From positions 209,926 to 273,925 of the forward strand of contig NZ_FMZQ01000005.1 of NCBI RefSeq assembly GCF_900102635.1: 64,000 nt of DNA, written 5' to 3'. The stretch is from Ectopseudomonas chengduensis (GTDB taxonomy: Bacteria > Pseudomonadota > Gammaproteobacteria > Pseudomonadales > Pseudomonadaceae). Positions within the stretch are counted from its first letter, which is position 1, and every line of letters starts with the position of its first letter. Of this stretch, positions 15,921 to 24,387 are shown piece by piece. The notes under the pieces were generated by a model. It saw only the letters and a program-made list of their open reading frames with translations. It was not told the DNA's origin and searched no databases. The position numbers and the translations under genes were made by a program.

Positions 15921-17387
15921 TCAGATACTGGCGTTGGCGCGTTTCAGCGCCTGCGCCTGGCCGTGCATTAGGCCGTAGTGCAGTAGCGCGCCGAGCAGGG
16001 CGCCGAGCAGCCAGGAATAACCCGACAGCTGGCTAAGAACGGGCGCCCACACCGAGGCGACGGAAAACACCGAGGCGATGGCAAAGGCGATCAGCGCCTT
16101 GCGGTTCCAGCCGCCGTCGAAGTAGTAAGCCGAGCCGACCTCGGCGCTGAACAGCTGCTGCAGATCGAGCTTGCGCTGGCGCACCAGGTAATAGTCGACG
16201 ACGATGATGCCGTACAGCGGCGCCAGCACGGCGCCCAGGGTGTCGACGAAGGCGGCGATGCCGACGTTGCTGATGAAAGCCACCCACAGCGCGCCGATGA
16301 AGAAGGCGATACCCGCAGTGATGAAGCCACCGGTGCGGGCGCTGATGTGCGCCGGCGCCAGGTTGGCCAGGTCATACGCCGGCGGGATGAAGTTGGCCAC
16401 CAGGTTGATGCCCACGGTCGCGGCGAAGAAGGTCAGCGCGGCGATGATGGTCAGGGTCAGGTTGTCTACCCGGGCAACGATATCGGTCGGGTTGGTCAGC
16501 GTCTCGCCGAACACCACCACGGTGCCTGCAGTGATCACCAGGGCGATCAGCGAGAAGAATGCCAGGCTCACCGGTAGGCCGAGGAAGTTGCCGATGGTCA
16601 TCTGCTTCTCGCTTTTGACGAAGCGGGCGAAGTCGCCGTAGTTGATCACCACGGCGGCGAAGTAGGCGACCATGGTGCCGACCACGGCGAAGAACGCGGC
16701 CACCGGGCCGGCCTTGTACTCGCCCGTGCCACTGAAGATGTTGCCCAGCTCGCTGAGCAGACTCGGGCCGGCCTGATACCAGATCAGACCCATCAGGGCG
16801 ATCATCACCACATAGACCAGCGGCCCGGCCCAGTTGAGGAAGCGGGTGATCCAGCTCATGCCGCAGACGAACAGACCGACCTGAAATAGGCAAACGATCA
16901 CGTAGGACAGCCAGCCGATGGCGGTCAGCCCCATGTATACGGCCGGGTCTTGCGGCTGCAACAGCGAGTTGAGCAGCAGCGCCACGGCGGTGGAGGCGAA
17001 GTAGGTCTGCACGCCGTACCAGAAGATGGCGACGATGCCACGCACCAGCGCAGGGAAGTTGGCACCGCGCACGCCCATGCTGGCGCGGGCGAACACCGGG
17101 AAGGGGATGCCGTACTTGACGCTGGGCTTGCCGGTCAGCTGCACCAGGCCCATGACGATGCAGCCGGCGAGGACGATACCGGCCAGCACTGCCCAGCCAT
17201 TGAGCCCGTAGGAGATGAACAGCGTCGCCGCCAGGGTATAGCCGAACAGGCTCTGAATGTCGTTCGACCAGACGTTGAAGATCTCGAACCAGCCCCAGGT
17301 GCGCTTCTCGGGAGCCAGTGGCGCGAGATCCTCGTTGTGTAGTGAGGGATCGATGTTCTTGATGCGAAAATCTTCGGTGTTGGACAT
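15921..17387 (-). CDS. NCS1-family permease (allantoin/uracil/hydantoin type)
   Basis: A 488-residue transporter of the nucleobase:cation symporter-1 family, about 12 membrane helices. Characteristic pieces are NEDLAPLAPEKRTWGWFEIFNVW near the N-terminus, GKPSVKYGIPFPVFARASMGVRGANFPALVRGIVAIFWYG (the family signature region) and YGIIVVDYYLVR. ATG 17387 has GGGAG upstream; longer versions would read through the promoter and its A boxes. The operators at 17485, 17531 and 17610 and the purine neighbourhood favour allantoin or another purine breakdown product as substrate, though uracil or hydantoins cannot be excluded. Confidence 0.85.
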   Translation of the reverse strand: MSNTEDFRIKNIDPSLHNEDLAPLAPEKRTWGWFEIFNVWSNDIQSLFGYTLAATLFISYGLNGWAVLAGIVLAGCIVMGLVQLTGKPSVKYGIPFPVFARASMGVRGANFPALVRGIVAIFWYGVQTYFASTAVALLLNSLLQPQDPAVYMGLTAIGWLSYVIVCLFQVGLFVCGMSWITRFLNWAGPLVYVVMIALMGLIWYQAGPSLLSELGNIFSGTGEYKAGPVAAFFAVVGTMVAYFAAVVINYGDFARFVKSEKQMTIGNFLGLPVSLAFFSLIALVITAGTVVVFGETLTNPTDIVARVDNLTLTIIAALTFFAATVGINLVANFIPPAYDLANLAPAHISARTGGFITAGIAFFIGALWVAFISNVGIAAFVDTLGAVLAPLYGIIVVDYYLVRQRKLDLQQLFSAEVGSAYYFDGGWNRKALIAFAIASVFSVASVWAPVLSQLSGYSWLLGALLGALLHYGLMHGQAQALKRANASI

Positions 17388-17484
17388 GGACAGCTCCCAG
17401 TTTTGTTCTTGCGCCGCGGCGGCGTATGAGGAGATTTGTCTGCAGGTTCCGTTCCGATTTTGTATTCGCGTCATGACTGAATCG

Positions 17485-17494
17485 ATGTATACAG
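17485..17494. promoter_or_regulatory. A box upstream of the NCS1 permease
   Basis: ATGTATACAG with a complete TGTATACA core, about 98 bases upstream of the permease ATG. Confidence 0.55.
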
Positions 17495-17530
17495 CCATTT
17501 CGACAGTATTTCGGTGGGAACCTGACTGTC

Positions 17531-17540
17531 TTGTACACAG
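17531..17540. promoter_or_regulatory. A box (variant) upstream of the NCS1 permease
   Basis: TTGTACACAG. A further weak variant, TTGCACACAA, lies at 17574-17583, so up to three A-type sites precede this gene. Confidence 0.5.
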
Positions 17541-17609
17541 AAAATACGTTGCTGAATATGGCTTTCGGACAAATTGCACACAAAAAATAGAAATATTGTG
17601 ATCAAAAAC

Positions 17610-17625
17610 TTGACCTTGCGGTCAG
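17610..17625. promoter_or_regulatory. B box upstream of the NCS1 permease
   Basis: TTGACC-TTGC-GGTCAG: 11 of 12 positions match TTGACC-N4-GGTCAA. It starts 26 bases beyond the variant A box at 17574-17583, the same gap as at the AzgA-like permease. Confidence 0.65.
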
Positions 17626-17817
17626 TTGCATGCTTGCAAGTCGTTGATGAAGAAGCCTGATAGGCGGCCCGATTCTGCACCGATGCGGTGCCTGGTCTGA
17701 TTGCGGAGCGCTGGGTTGGTGCGGCGATTCAAGCCGGTTTGATAAAGGCGGTGCGCACGGCGCACCCTACGGCCCGAGGTAGGTGGCTGTGCGCACCGGT
17801 CATCTTTCGGCGCAAAG

Positions 17818-17855
17818 AAAAAGGGGGAAGGGCGCGAGCGCCCATCCCCCTTTTT
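17818..17855. terminator. Strong terminator below the Tsx-like gene
   Basis: AAAAAGGGGG (17818-17827) pairs with CCCCCTTTTT (17846-17855); GGGCGC/GCGCCC extends the stem inside. It ends the minus-strand transcript of the porin gene and could act in both directions. The remaining gap (17626-17905) holds only a GGTGCGCACGGCGCACCCTAC palindrome fragment near 17752. Confidence 0.85.
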
Positions 17856-17905
17856 ACCCGGCCGCTGTCCCTACCCGACGTCGGCCAAGTGCGTTGCGGC
17901 AGGGG

Positions 17906-18766
17906 TCAGAAGTGATACTTGACCAGTGCCTGCACGGCGGTCTGGTCAAAACGATCGTCCGACCCATCCACCGGTTTCACGCCGTACTTGGCGCGCCACA
18001 TGTTGATCTCGGTGCCCACGTAGAGCTGGCGTTCCTTGCCGAACAGGGCCTTGCCCGCATCCCACTTGACCTGGATCGAGGAGCCGACCGAGGTCTGGGT
18101 GCCGGCGTCACGCGACGGCGAGCGCCAGTCGAGGAAGCCGTCGACGACGAAGTCCTGATCGCCGAGGCTGAACGGGTAAGCCGCGCTGACGGTCAGCTGG
18201 GTGGCGTAGCCGTTGCTGTCACTGTCGGCGAAGAAGGTGTGGTTATTGATCTTCACCTGATACAGGTTGGTCTTGAAGTAGGTGAAGCCGGGCACTTCCC
18301 AGTCCAGGCCGACACCATACAGGTAGTTCTCCGGGCCTGGGCCGCCTTCGCCTTTCTCGTAGGTGAAGGCAGCGAACACGTCCTTGATCGGGCCGGCGGC
18401 CAGCTTCTGCCCAGTCAGCCAGCTCAGGCTGATGCGCGGGGAGAACTCCATGTAGTAGAAGGAGTTCTTGTCATGCTGACGGAAGGTGCCGTTGTCGAAG
18501 CTGCCGCGCGACTGCACGTTGTCGGCGCGGATGTAGTCGAGGAAGTAGAAAACGTCGCCCCAGGCCCAGCCACTGGCGTGCTCGAAGGTGAAGGTGGTCT
18601 GGGTGCGCTGTTCTTCGCCGTTGAAGTTCATGCGCTGGAAGTTCTCGCCGTACAGATACGACAGGCTGTTGTCCTGCCAGTAAAGCAGGTCGCCAGCGAG
18701 TGCCTGCTGGCCGGAGAACAGTCCGGCTGACAGGGCGAGGCAGTGGGGCAGATGCTTGAGTTTCAT
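17906..18766 (-). CDS. Tsx-like outer membrane channel (OmpK/nucleoside-specific porin family)
   Basis: A 286-residue exported beta-barrel. The signal peptide is MKLKHLPHCLALSAGLFSGQQALAG, and the mature protein starts DLLYWQDNSLSYLYG, typical of the Tsx/OmpK family. Alternating hydrophobic strands follow and the chain ends in aromatic Phe (VKYHF), the outer-membrane insertion signal. Tsx channels pass nucleosides and related compounds, which fits its neighbours, a xanthine/urate permease and a second permease. It lies 76 bases downstream of the permease at 18843 and may be cotranscribed with it. ATG 18766 is the only start giving a signal peptide. Confidence 0.8.
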   Translation of the reverse strand: MKLKHLPHCLALSAGLFSGQQALAGDLLYWQDNSLSYLYGENFQRMNFNGEEQRTQTTFTFEHASGWAWGDVFYFLDYIRADNVQSRGSFDNGTFRQHDKNSFYYMEFSPRISLSWLTGQKLAAGPIKDVFAAFTYEKGEGGPGPENYLYGVGLDWEVPGFTYFKTNLYQVKINNHTFFADSDSNGYATQLTVSAAYPFSLGDQDFVVDGFLDWRSPSRDAGTQTSVGSSIQVKWDAGKALFGKERQLYVGTEINMWRAKYGVKPVDGSDDRFDQTAVQALVKYHF

Positions 18767-18800
18767 CGGTTTTCCTTGTTGTTGTAGTGCAAGCGTGCGT

Positions 18801-18824
18801 CTCCCGGCGGCGTGCCGCCGGGAG
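18801..18824. repeat. Perfect 11-base hairpin between xanthine permease and Tsx-like gene
   Basis: CTCCCGGCGGC, 2-base loop, GCCGCCGGGAG. There is no T-tract on either side, so it is more likely an attenuating or mRNA-stabilising stem between the two genes than a terminator. Confidence 0.6.
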
Positions 18825-18842
18825 TTGGGTCTAAGCCAGGGG

Positions 18843-20351
18843 TCAGCTTGGTCGGGCGGCCGGGTCGAGGTCGCGGCTGAGAGTCTTGAGGCTGTTGTCG
18901 TCGATGGCTGCATCGTCCGGGCGGTTCTGCAGCACGGTGTGCAGGTGCGCCTCGGGGTCGTATTCGCTTTCATCCTCTTCTTCCAGTTGCGGATCATCCG
19001 GCAGGAAGAGATTGAGCAGAATGGCGCTGAAGGCTCCGATGGTGATCGGAGAGCCGAAGATGTTCTTCAGTACGTCCGGCATGTGCGAGAGCACGTCCGG
19101 TACGCCGGCTACACCCAGGCCCAGGCCCAGGGAAATGGCCACGATCAGTACGTTGCGGCGGTGCAGGCCGGCTTCGCTGAGAATCTTGATACCGGCCACC
19201 GCGACGGTGCCGAACATGATCAGGGTGGCGCCACCGAGCACCGGCTTGGGCATCAGCTGCAGCACCGCGCCTACCACCGGGAACAGGCCGAGCAGCACCA
19301 GGATGCTGGCGATGTAGAAACCCACATGACGGCTGGCCACGCCGGTGAGCTGGATTACCCCGTTGTTCTGGCTGAAGGTGGTCATCGGCAGGCTGTTGAA
19401 CATCGCAGCGACCGCCGAGTTGCAGCCATCGGCCAGCACCCCGGATTTGATCCGGCGCATGTACAGCGGACCTTTGACCGGCTGTTTGGAGATGATCGAG
19501 TTGGCGGTCAGGTCGCCTGCGGTTTCCAGTGGGGTGATCAGGAAGATCACCGCGATCGGCACGAAGGCGATCCAGTCGAAGCCGAAGCCGTACTTGAATG
19601 GTTGCGGCACGCTGATCAGCGGTACCTCGGCCATGTTGGCGAAGTCCACCCGGCCGGTGAACCAGGCGACCGCGAAGCCCAGGGTCAGGCCGATGATAAC
19701 CGCCGACAGGCGCAGCACCTGCGAGGAGGCGCGGTTGAGCAGGACGATGGTGCCCAGCACCAGGCCGCCGAGGGCCAGGTGGTGCAGGGCGCCGAGGTCC
19801 GGCGCGCCATAGCCGCCGGCCAGATCGGTCATGCCCACCTTGATCAGCGACAACCCCATCAGGCAGATGATGGTGCCGGTCACCACCGGGGTGATCACCT
19901 TGCGCAGCTTGTTGATGAACTGACTGAAGGCAATCTCGACGAAGGCGGCGCAGAAGCAGATGCCGAACAGCGTGGCGAGTATCTCCTCCTCGCTGGCGCC
20001 GCGCCCTTTGACGATGAAGCCGGCGCTGAGAATCACGCTGAGAAAACCGAAGCTGGTGCCCTGCAGGCACAACAGGCCGGACCCGATCGGGCCGATGCGT
20101 TTGGCCTGGACGAAGGTGCCGAGGCCGGAAACGAACAGCGCCATGCTCACCAGATAAGGCACATGGGCGCCGAGGCCCAGCGCACTACCGACGATCAGGG
20201 TAGGGGTGATGATGCCGACGAAGCTGGCCAGCACATGCTGTAGCGCCGCGAAGATGGCAGGGGCGAAAGCTGGCGTGTCGTCCAGCTGATAGATCAGGTC
20301 GCTGTTGCCGGAAGGCGCAGCTGGGGCTTGGGTGTTGCGGTCTGTGGTCAT
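18843..20351 (-). CDS. NCS2/NAT-family xanthine or urate permease
   Basis: A 502-residue nucleobase-ascorbate transporter. Diagnostic features: LQH near residue 37-39, ETAGD with the conserved glutamate E276, and the NAT signature QNNGVIQLTGVASR starting at Q328, in which the first two residues contact the purine. The C-terminal tail is acidic and cytoplasmic. This group (XanP/UacT/PbuX) imports xanthine or urate by proton symport. The upstream region carries B boxes at 20433 and 20516 and an A box at 20502, so it belongs to the purine regulon. Substrate choice between xanthine and urate cannot be decided by eye. Confidence 0.88.
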   Translation of the reverse strand: MTTDRNTQAPAAPSGNSDLIYQLDDTPAFAPAIFAALQHVLASFVGIITPTLIVGSALGLGAHVPYLVSMALFVSGLGTFVQAKRIGPIGSGLLCLQGTSFGFLSVILSAGFIVKGRGASEEEILATLFGICFCAAFVEIAFSQFINKLRKVITPVVTGTIICLMGLSLIKVGMTDLAGGYGAPDLGALHHLALGGLVLGTIVLLNRASSQVLRLSAVIIGLTLGFAVAWFTGRVDFANMAEVPLISVPQPFKYGFGFDWIAFVPIAVIFLITPLETAGDLTANSIISKQPVKGPLYMRRIKSGVLADGCNSAVAAMFNSLPMTTFSQNNGVIQLTGVASRHVGFYIASILVLLGLFPVVGAVLQLMPKPVLGGATLIMFGTVAVAGIKILSEAGLHRRNVLIVAISLGLGLGVAGVPDVLSHMPDVLKNIFGSPITIGAFSAILLNLFLPDDPQLEEEDESEYDPEAHLHTVLQNRPDDAAIDDNSLKTLSRDLDPAARPS

Positions 20352-20432
20352 GTCATAGCCTGCCAGTTGTTTTTATATGGTCATGGGCTTACACGAGGCT
20401 TCACGGCACCTCTGCTCCGATCGATCGAAAAA

Positions 20433-20448
20433 TTGTCCGATCGGTCAG
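20433..20448. promoter_or_regulatory. B box upstream of the xanthine/urate permease
   Basis: TTGTCC-GATC-GGTCAG, 10 of 12 matches, about 82 bases upstream of the ATG. Confidence 0.55.
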
Positions 20449-20501
20449 GATGTGCCGACTATACAACTTGTGGACATGGTTAAAAACAATTTATTTATGG
20501 A

Positions 20502-20511
20502 TTGTGCACAA
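20502..20511. promoter_or_regulatory. A box upstream of the xanthine/urate permease
   Basis: TTGTGCACAA, a perfect palindrome that fits TTGTRYACAA. It is separated by four bases from the B-like site at 20516-20531. Confidence 0.6.
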
Positions 20512-20515
20512 AAAA

Positions 20516-20531
20516 CTGAACCGCCGGTCAG
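20516..20531. promoter_or_regulatory. B-like box next to the A box at 20502
   Basis: CTGAAC-CGCC-GGTCAG, 9 of 12 matches. It overlaps a hairpin (AACCGCCGG 20519-20527 with CCGGCGGTT 20541-20549), so part of the match may be incidental. Confidence 0.4.
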
Positions 20532-20557
20532 CTTGCGCTGCCGGCGGTTCATGGCTG

Positions 20558-20592
20558 TAAAAAGATGTCGCGCCCACTCATGAGCGCGACAT
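20558..20592 (-). terminator. Terminator of the puuE-uraD-allA-puuD operon
   Basis: Minus strand: ATGTCGCGC (20584-20592), a loop, GCGCGACAT (20565-20573), then CTTTTTAC. It begins ten bases after the puuD stop. Confidence 0.8.
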
Positions 20593-20601
20593 GTGTGGCA
20601 A

Positions 20602-21939
20602 TCAGTTGATCTGAGCGCCTTTGGCGATCCAGCTGCCAATCAGGTCGCGCTCGTCCTGGGTCATCTGGGTGATGTTGCCCAGCGGCATGATCTGCGTGGC
20701 CACGGTTTGCGCGTGGATCTTCGCTGCCTGCGCCTTCATCTGCTCCGGGGTGTCGAGCATGAAACCGGCCGGTGCGGTGCTGAACATCGGGCTAGTGGGA
20801 CTCGACGAGTGGCACACGGTGCAACGCTCGTGGATCACGCTTTCGACTTGGGCAAAATCGGTGCTGGCAGCAGGTGGCGCGCTGTCAGCGGCAGTGGTTG
20901 AATCCTCGCTGGCATCGGCTTTTGCCTGGGTTTCCTCTGCAGCAGGCTCGCTGGTAGTGGAGGGGGTGCCAGGGCGGCCGGTAGCAGGAACGGGAGCGTA
21001 CTTGATCGCCGGGGCTTGAGCCGTTTCCGGTGCGCTGACCGATTTCGTCTGCGGGCCGGTGACGTAAGCCAGGCAGATCATGCCCAGTGCTGCGGCCGGC
21101 AGGGTCCAGACGTATTTGCTGCTGTCGTGGCGGGTGTTGAAGTAGTGACGCACCAGCACCGCCAGAATCGCGATACCGGCCAGGATCAGCCAGTTGTATT
21201 GGCTGCCGTAGGTGCTCGGGAAGTGGTTGCTGATCATGATGAACAGCACTGGCAGGGTGAAGTAGTTGTTGTGGCGCGAGCGCAGCAGGCCCTTGGCCGG
21301 CAGGGTCGGGTCCGGCGTGGTGTTGTCTTCGATGGCTTTAACCAGCGCACGCTGGGCCGGCATGATGGTGAAGAACACGTTGCCGACCATGATGGTGCCG
21401 ATGATGGCGCCGACATGGATGTACGCCGCGCGGCCGCTGAAGATCTGGCTGAAGCCGTAGGCCGCGGCGATGATCAGCACGAACAGCACGGCGCCGAGCA
21501 GGGCCGGGCGCTTGCCCAGCGGCGAATCGCAGAGCAAGTGATACGCCACGTAGCCGGCGATCATAGAGCCGAAGCCGATGACGATGCCCATGGCCGGTGA
21601 CAACTCTACGCCCGGTTTGATCAGGTACAGACTGGGGTTGAGGTAGTACACCACCAACATCAGGGCGATGCCCGACAGCCAGGTGGCGTAGGCCTCCCAT
21701 TTGAACCAGTGCAGGTTCTCCGGCATTTTCGGCGGAGCCAGCTTGTACTTTTCCAGGTGGTAGATGCCGCCGCCGTGAATCGCCCAGAGGTCGCCCGACA
21801 GGCCCTCGCGGGGATTACTGCGGTTGAGGTTGTTCTCCAGCCAGACGAAATAGAAGGATGCGCCGATCCAGGCGATACCGGTGATCATATGGATCCAGCG
21901 GATACCCAGGTTTAGCCATTCGGTGAAATGTGCTTCCAC
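20602..21939 (-). CDS. puuD: Membrane-bound urate hydroxylase PuuD with cytochrome c domain
   Basis: A 445-residue protein that oxidises urate to 5-hydroxyisourate. The N-terminal half is the Urate_ox_N membrane domain (EWLNLGIRWIHMITGIAWIGASFYF, then several helices, with AIHGGGIYHLEKY conserved). A linker rich in Ala, Thr and Glu (about 300-355) leads to a c-type cytochrome domain with the haem motif CTVCH at 373-377 and a downstream Met-Pro-Leu for the sixth ligand. Electrons thus pass to the respiratory chain rather than to O2 with H2O2 release. The start is GTG 21939, with GAGG eight bases upstream. It is last of the puuE-uraD-allA-puuD operon. Confidence 0.92.
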   Translation of the reverse strand: MEAHFTEWLNLGIRWIHMITGIAWIGASFYFVWLENNLNRSNPREGLSGDLWAIHGGGIYHLEKYKLAPPKMPENLHWFKWEAYATWLSGIALMLVVYYLNPSLYLIKPGVELSPAMGIVIGFGSMIAGYVAYHLLCDSPLGKRPALLGAVLFVLIIAAAYGFSQIFSGRAAYIHVGAIIGTIMVGNVFFTIMPAQRALVKAIEDNTTPDPTLPAKGLLRSRHNNYFTLPVLFIMISNHFPSTYGSQYNWLILAGIAILAVLVRHYFNTRHDSSKYVWTLPAAALGMICLAYVTGPQTKSVSAPETAQAPAIKYAPVPATGRPGTPSTTSEPAAEETQAKADASEDSTTAADSAPPAASTDFAQVESVIHERCTVCHSSSPTSPMFSTAPAGFMLDTPEQMKAQAAKIHAQTVATQIMPLGNITQMTQDERDLIGSWIAKGAQIN

Positions 21940-21986
21940 GATCTGTACCTCTTTCCCGGGGGAGGCACGCCAGCCCCGGGCTTCTC

Positions 21987-22490
21987 TTATTGGTGGGGGT
22001 TGAGGAGAAGAAGCTCGTCCTCATTGAAGAAATGCTCATCGCAGTTGTTGCCGGAACCACTGCGATCAACCACCAGGAAGTCATCCCGCTTTTCGATCGT
22101 CAGCACCGGGTGGTGCCAGACGCCGCGATGGTAATTGATGCCCTGCCTGCCATTGCTGAGGAAGGCACGGACGGACCCTGATACAGGTACATCGCCAACT
22201 GGCGCGACCACGATCAGAAAGGGGTTGCCGAACAGCGGAATGAAAGCCTGGCTGCCCAGCGGATGGCGTTCCAGCATGCGGATGGTCAGCGGCATCTCGA
22301 GCGACTCGGCGCTGAAAATGCTGATGATGGCCTGGTCCTCCGGCTGTGCGGTCTCCACGGTGGCCAGCTTGTGATAGCGGCGGGTGGAGCCATTGTTGAT
22401 CATGAAGAAGTCGCTGCCGTCGGTTTCGATCACGTCACCGAAAGGGGCGAAGGCTTCTTTGCTCAGGGGCTCGATGGTCAGGCTACGCAT
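21987..22490 (-). CDS. allA: Ureidoglycolate lyase
   Basis: A 167-residue cupin-type enzyme that cleaves ureidoglycolate to glyoxylate and urea. Segments such as IEPLSKEAFAPFGDVIE, FSAESLEMPLTIRMLERHPLGSQAFIPL and QGINYHRGVWHHPVL are characteristic, the last with the conserved histidines. It feeds glyoxylate to the gcl pathway encoded 10 kb away. It follows uraD with a gap of 41 bases and precedes puuD. In P. aeruginosa an allantoicase gene lies between allA and uraD, as I recall; here there is no room for one. Confidence 0.92.
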   Translation of the reverse strand: MRSLTIEPLSKEAFAPFGDVIETDGSDFFMINNGSTRRYHKLATVETAQPEDQAIISIFSAESLEMPLTIRMLERHPLGSQAFIPLFGNPFLIVVAPVGDVPVSGSVRAFLSNGRQGINYHRGVWHHPVLTIEKRDDFLVVDRSGSGNNCDEHFFNEDELLLLNPHQ

Positions 22491-22531
22491 GGCTGTTCTA
22501 CTTGTTCTGTTCGGGTGGGGGGCTGCAGCGC

Positions 22532-23047
22532 TTACAGTTGCTGCAGGCGGAACATGGCGATCTTGTTGATCTCGGCCAGGGCAGTGGTGAACTCCTGCTC
22601 CGGCGTGTTGTGAATGCGCTCCTCGAAGGCGGCCAGGATCTGATGGCGGTTGCTGCCCTTGACGGCCTTGATGAAGGGGAAGCCGAACTTGGCCTTGTAG
22701 GCGTCGTTGAGTTCGGTGAAGCGGGCGAACTCCTCGGCGGTGCATTCGTGGATGCCGGCGCCGGACTGCTCGGCAGTGCTGGAGGCGGTCAGTTCGCCAC
22801 GCACTGCAGCCTTGCCGGCCAGGTCCGGGTGCGCGTTGATCAGTGCCAGCTGCGCCTCATGACTGGCGGACAGGAGGATATCGGCCATGCGCTGCTGCAG
22901 GATGTCGATGTCGTCCACGCTATCGTCCAGGCCGAGGTCATAGGCTTTCTCGGCGACCCAGGGCGAGTGCTCATAGATGTCGGCGAAGGCTGCGACGAAC
23001 GCGTCGCGGCTCAGCTTGGAAGGGGTCAGGGTCTGGAAACGGCTCAT
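22532..23047 (-). CDS. uraD: OHCU decarboxylase
   Basis: A 171-residue enzyme decarboxylating 2-oxo-4-hydroxy-4-carboxy-5-ureidoimidazoline to S-allantoin. The catalytic histidine is H73 in the motif NAHPDLAGKA; the C-terminal part has FGFPFIKAVKG and the EFTTALAEINKIAMFRL helix found throughout the family. The ATG at 23047 overlaps the puuE stop codon in an ATGA arrangement, so the two are translationally coupled. Confidence 0.93.
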   Translation of the reverse strand: MSRFQTLTPSKLSRDAFVAAFADIYEHSPWVAEKAYDLGLDDSVDDIDILQQRMADILLSASHEAQLALINAHPDLAGKAAVRGELTASSTAEQSGAGIHECTAEEFARFTELNDAYKAKFGFPFIKAVKGSNRHQILAAFEERIHNTPEQEFTTALAEINKIAMFRLQQL

Positions 23048-23985
23048 GGGCGGCTCTCTTGTTCGGTCGCGCGGAAGGGGTGGGTGGCATGCCAATGCCT
23101 GGCGATGTCGACACGGCGGGCGCACCAGACCTTGTCATGGCTCTTCACGTAGTCGATGAAGCGCGCCAGCGAAGCCAGGCGCGCCGGGCGACCGAGCAGG
23201 CGGCAGTGCATGCCGATCGACAGCATCTTCGGTGCGCCGGCTTCACCCTCGGCGTAGAGCACGTCGAAGGCATCCTTGAGGTATTCGAAGAAATCGTCGC
23301 CCTTGTTGAAGCCCTGTACCTGGGTGAAGCGCATGTCGTTGGTGTCCAGGGTGTAGGGGATCACCAGGTGCGGCTTCTCTGCCGTGCTGGCAGGGTCCCA
23401 GTAGGGCAGGTCGTCGTCGTAGGTGTCGGAGTCGTAGAGGAAACCGCCTTCCTCGCGCACGATGCGCCGGGTGTTCGGGCCCAGGCGGCCGGTGTACCAG
23501 CCCAGCGGGCGCTCGCCGGTCAGCTCGGTGAGGATGCGGATGGCCTCGAGCATGTGCTCGCGCTCGGTGGCCTCGTCCATGTTCTGGTAGTCGATCCAGC
23601 GATAGCCATGGCTGCAGATCTCGTGCCCGGCGGTGACCATCTCGCGGATCACCTCGGGGTGACGCTGGGCGGCCATGGCCACGGCGAAGATGGTCAGCGG
23701 GATGTCGTGCTTCTTGAACAGGTTGAGCAGGCGCCACACACCGGTGCGGCTGCCGTACTCGTAGAGTGACTCCATGCACAGGTTGCGCTGACCCTGCAGT
23801 GGCTGAGCGGCGACCATCTCGGAGAGGAAGGCCTCCGACTCCTTGTCCCCGTGAAGAATGTTGCGTTCACCGCCTTCTTCGTAGTTGAGCACGAAGGACA
23901 GGGCGATGCGGGCATCGCCCGGCCAGTGCGGGTGGGGCGGGTTTGCGCCGTAGCCGATCAAATCGCGTGGGTAATCAGCGTTCAC
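23044..23985 (-). CDS. puuE: Allantoinase PuuE
   Basis: A 313-residue allantoinase of the polysaccharide-deacetylase (NodB) superfamily, unrelated to the dihydroorotase-type AllB. It shows NADYPRDLIGYGANPPHP at the start, LNYEEGGERN, ICSHGYRWIDYQ with the NodB histidine, and SIGMHCRLLGRPARL near the end. It hydrolyses allantoin to allantoate. I place the start at GTG 23985 because AGGAAGA lies eight bases upstream and the family N-terminus begins there; longer frames would run over the promoter. It is first in the operon and divergent from uraH, with A boxes at 24060 and 24241 and a weak B box at 24134. Confidence 0.92.
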   Translation of the reverse strand: MNADYPRDLIGYGANPPHPHWPGDARIALSFVLNYEEGGERNILHGDKESEAFLSEMVAAQPLQGQRNLCMESLYEYGSRTGVWRLLNLFKKHDIPLTIFAVAMAAQRHPEVIREMVTAGHEICSHGYRWIDYQNMDEATEREHMLEAIRILTELTGERPLGWYTGRLGPNTRRIVREEGGFLYDSDTYDDDLPYWDPASTAEKPHLVIPYTLDTNDMRFTQVQGFNKGDDFFEYLKDAFDVLYAEGEAGAPKMLSIGMHCRLLGRPARLASLARFIDYVKSHDKVWCARRVDIARHWHATHPFRATEQESRP

Positions 23986-24059
23986 TGCAGTCTTCCTATC
24001 TGGAACGTTGCGGTCACTGCGTGCCGGGTAATCGACGGCTACGCGACCGGGATGAGTAA

Positions 24060-24069
24060 TTGTATACAA
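24060..24069. promoter_or_regulatory. A box at puuE
   Basis: Perfect TTGTATACAA, 74 bases upstream of the puuE GTG start. Confidence 0.75.
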
Positions 24070-24133
24070 AGTTAGTTGCCGTTTGTAAATCGACTTTTCA
24101 TCATTTTCTTCTCGGCGTGCCACAGCGAAAAAA

Positions 24134-24149
24134 TTGCCGAGGTGGTCAG
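24134..24149. promoter_or_regulatory. Weak B box in the puuE / uraH intergenic region
   Basis: TTGCCG-AGGT-GGTCAG, 9 of 12 matches to TTGACC-N4-GGTCAA. Confidence 0.35.
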
Positions 24150-24240
24150 CAATGCGTGCTGGTTATGCCGTGGTTTCTGGCTGGCGATGATGTCAGCAGT
24201 GATCAGGTTTGGTGCATGGATAGCATTTCAATTGGATTTA

Positions 24241-24250
24241 TTGTGTACAA
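24241..24250. promoter_or_regulatory. A box on the uraH side of the puuE / uraH region
   Basis: TTGTGTACAA, in a strongly AT-rich stretch that probably holds the uraH promoter. The 402-base intergenic region (23986-24387) otherwise shows nothing I recognise. Confidence 0.7.
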
Positions 24251-24387
24251 TTTATTGGAAAAATGTTTTATATTCGATCTGCGTGCTATCCTGCCACTGC
24301 GTCGGAGCATTGCGACGAGCCGATTTCAACAGAGTAGAGGAGGTGTGGTGTTCGTAGGGCGCCAGGCGCCGCGGGCATCCGAGACCC

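Noticed and set aside
16930..16945. GTATAC inside the NCS1 permease gene
   Set aside because: CATGTATACGG lies within coding sequence and lacks the TTG/CAA flanks of the A box.
21987..22745. Longer reading frame for allA starting at 22745
   Set aside because: The extension overlaps uraD in another frame; the family N-terminus MRSLTIEPLS begins at 22490.
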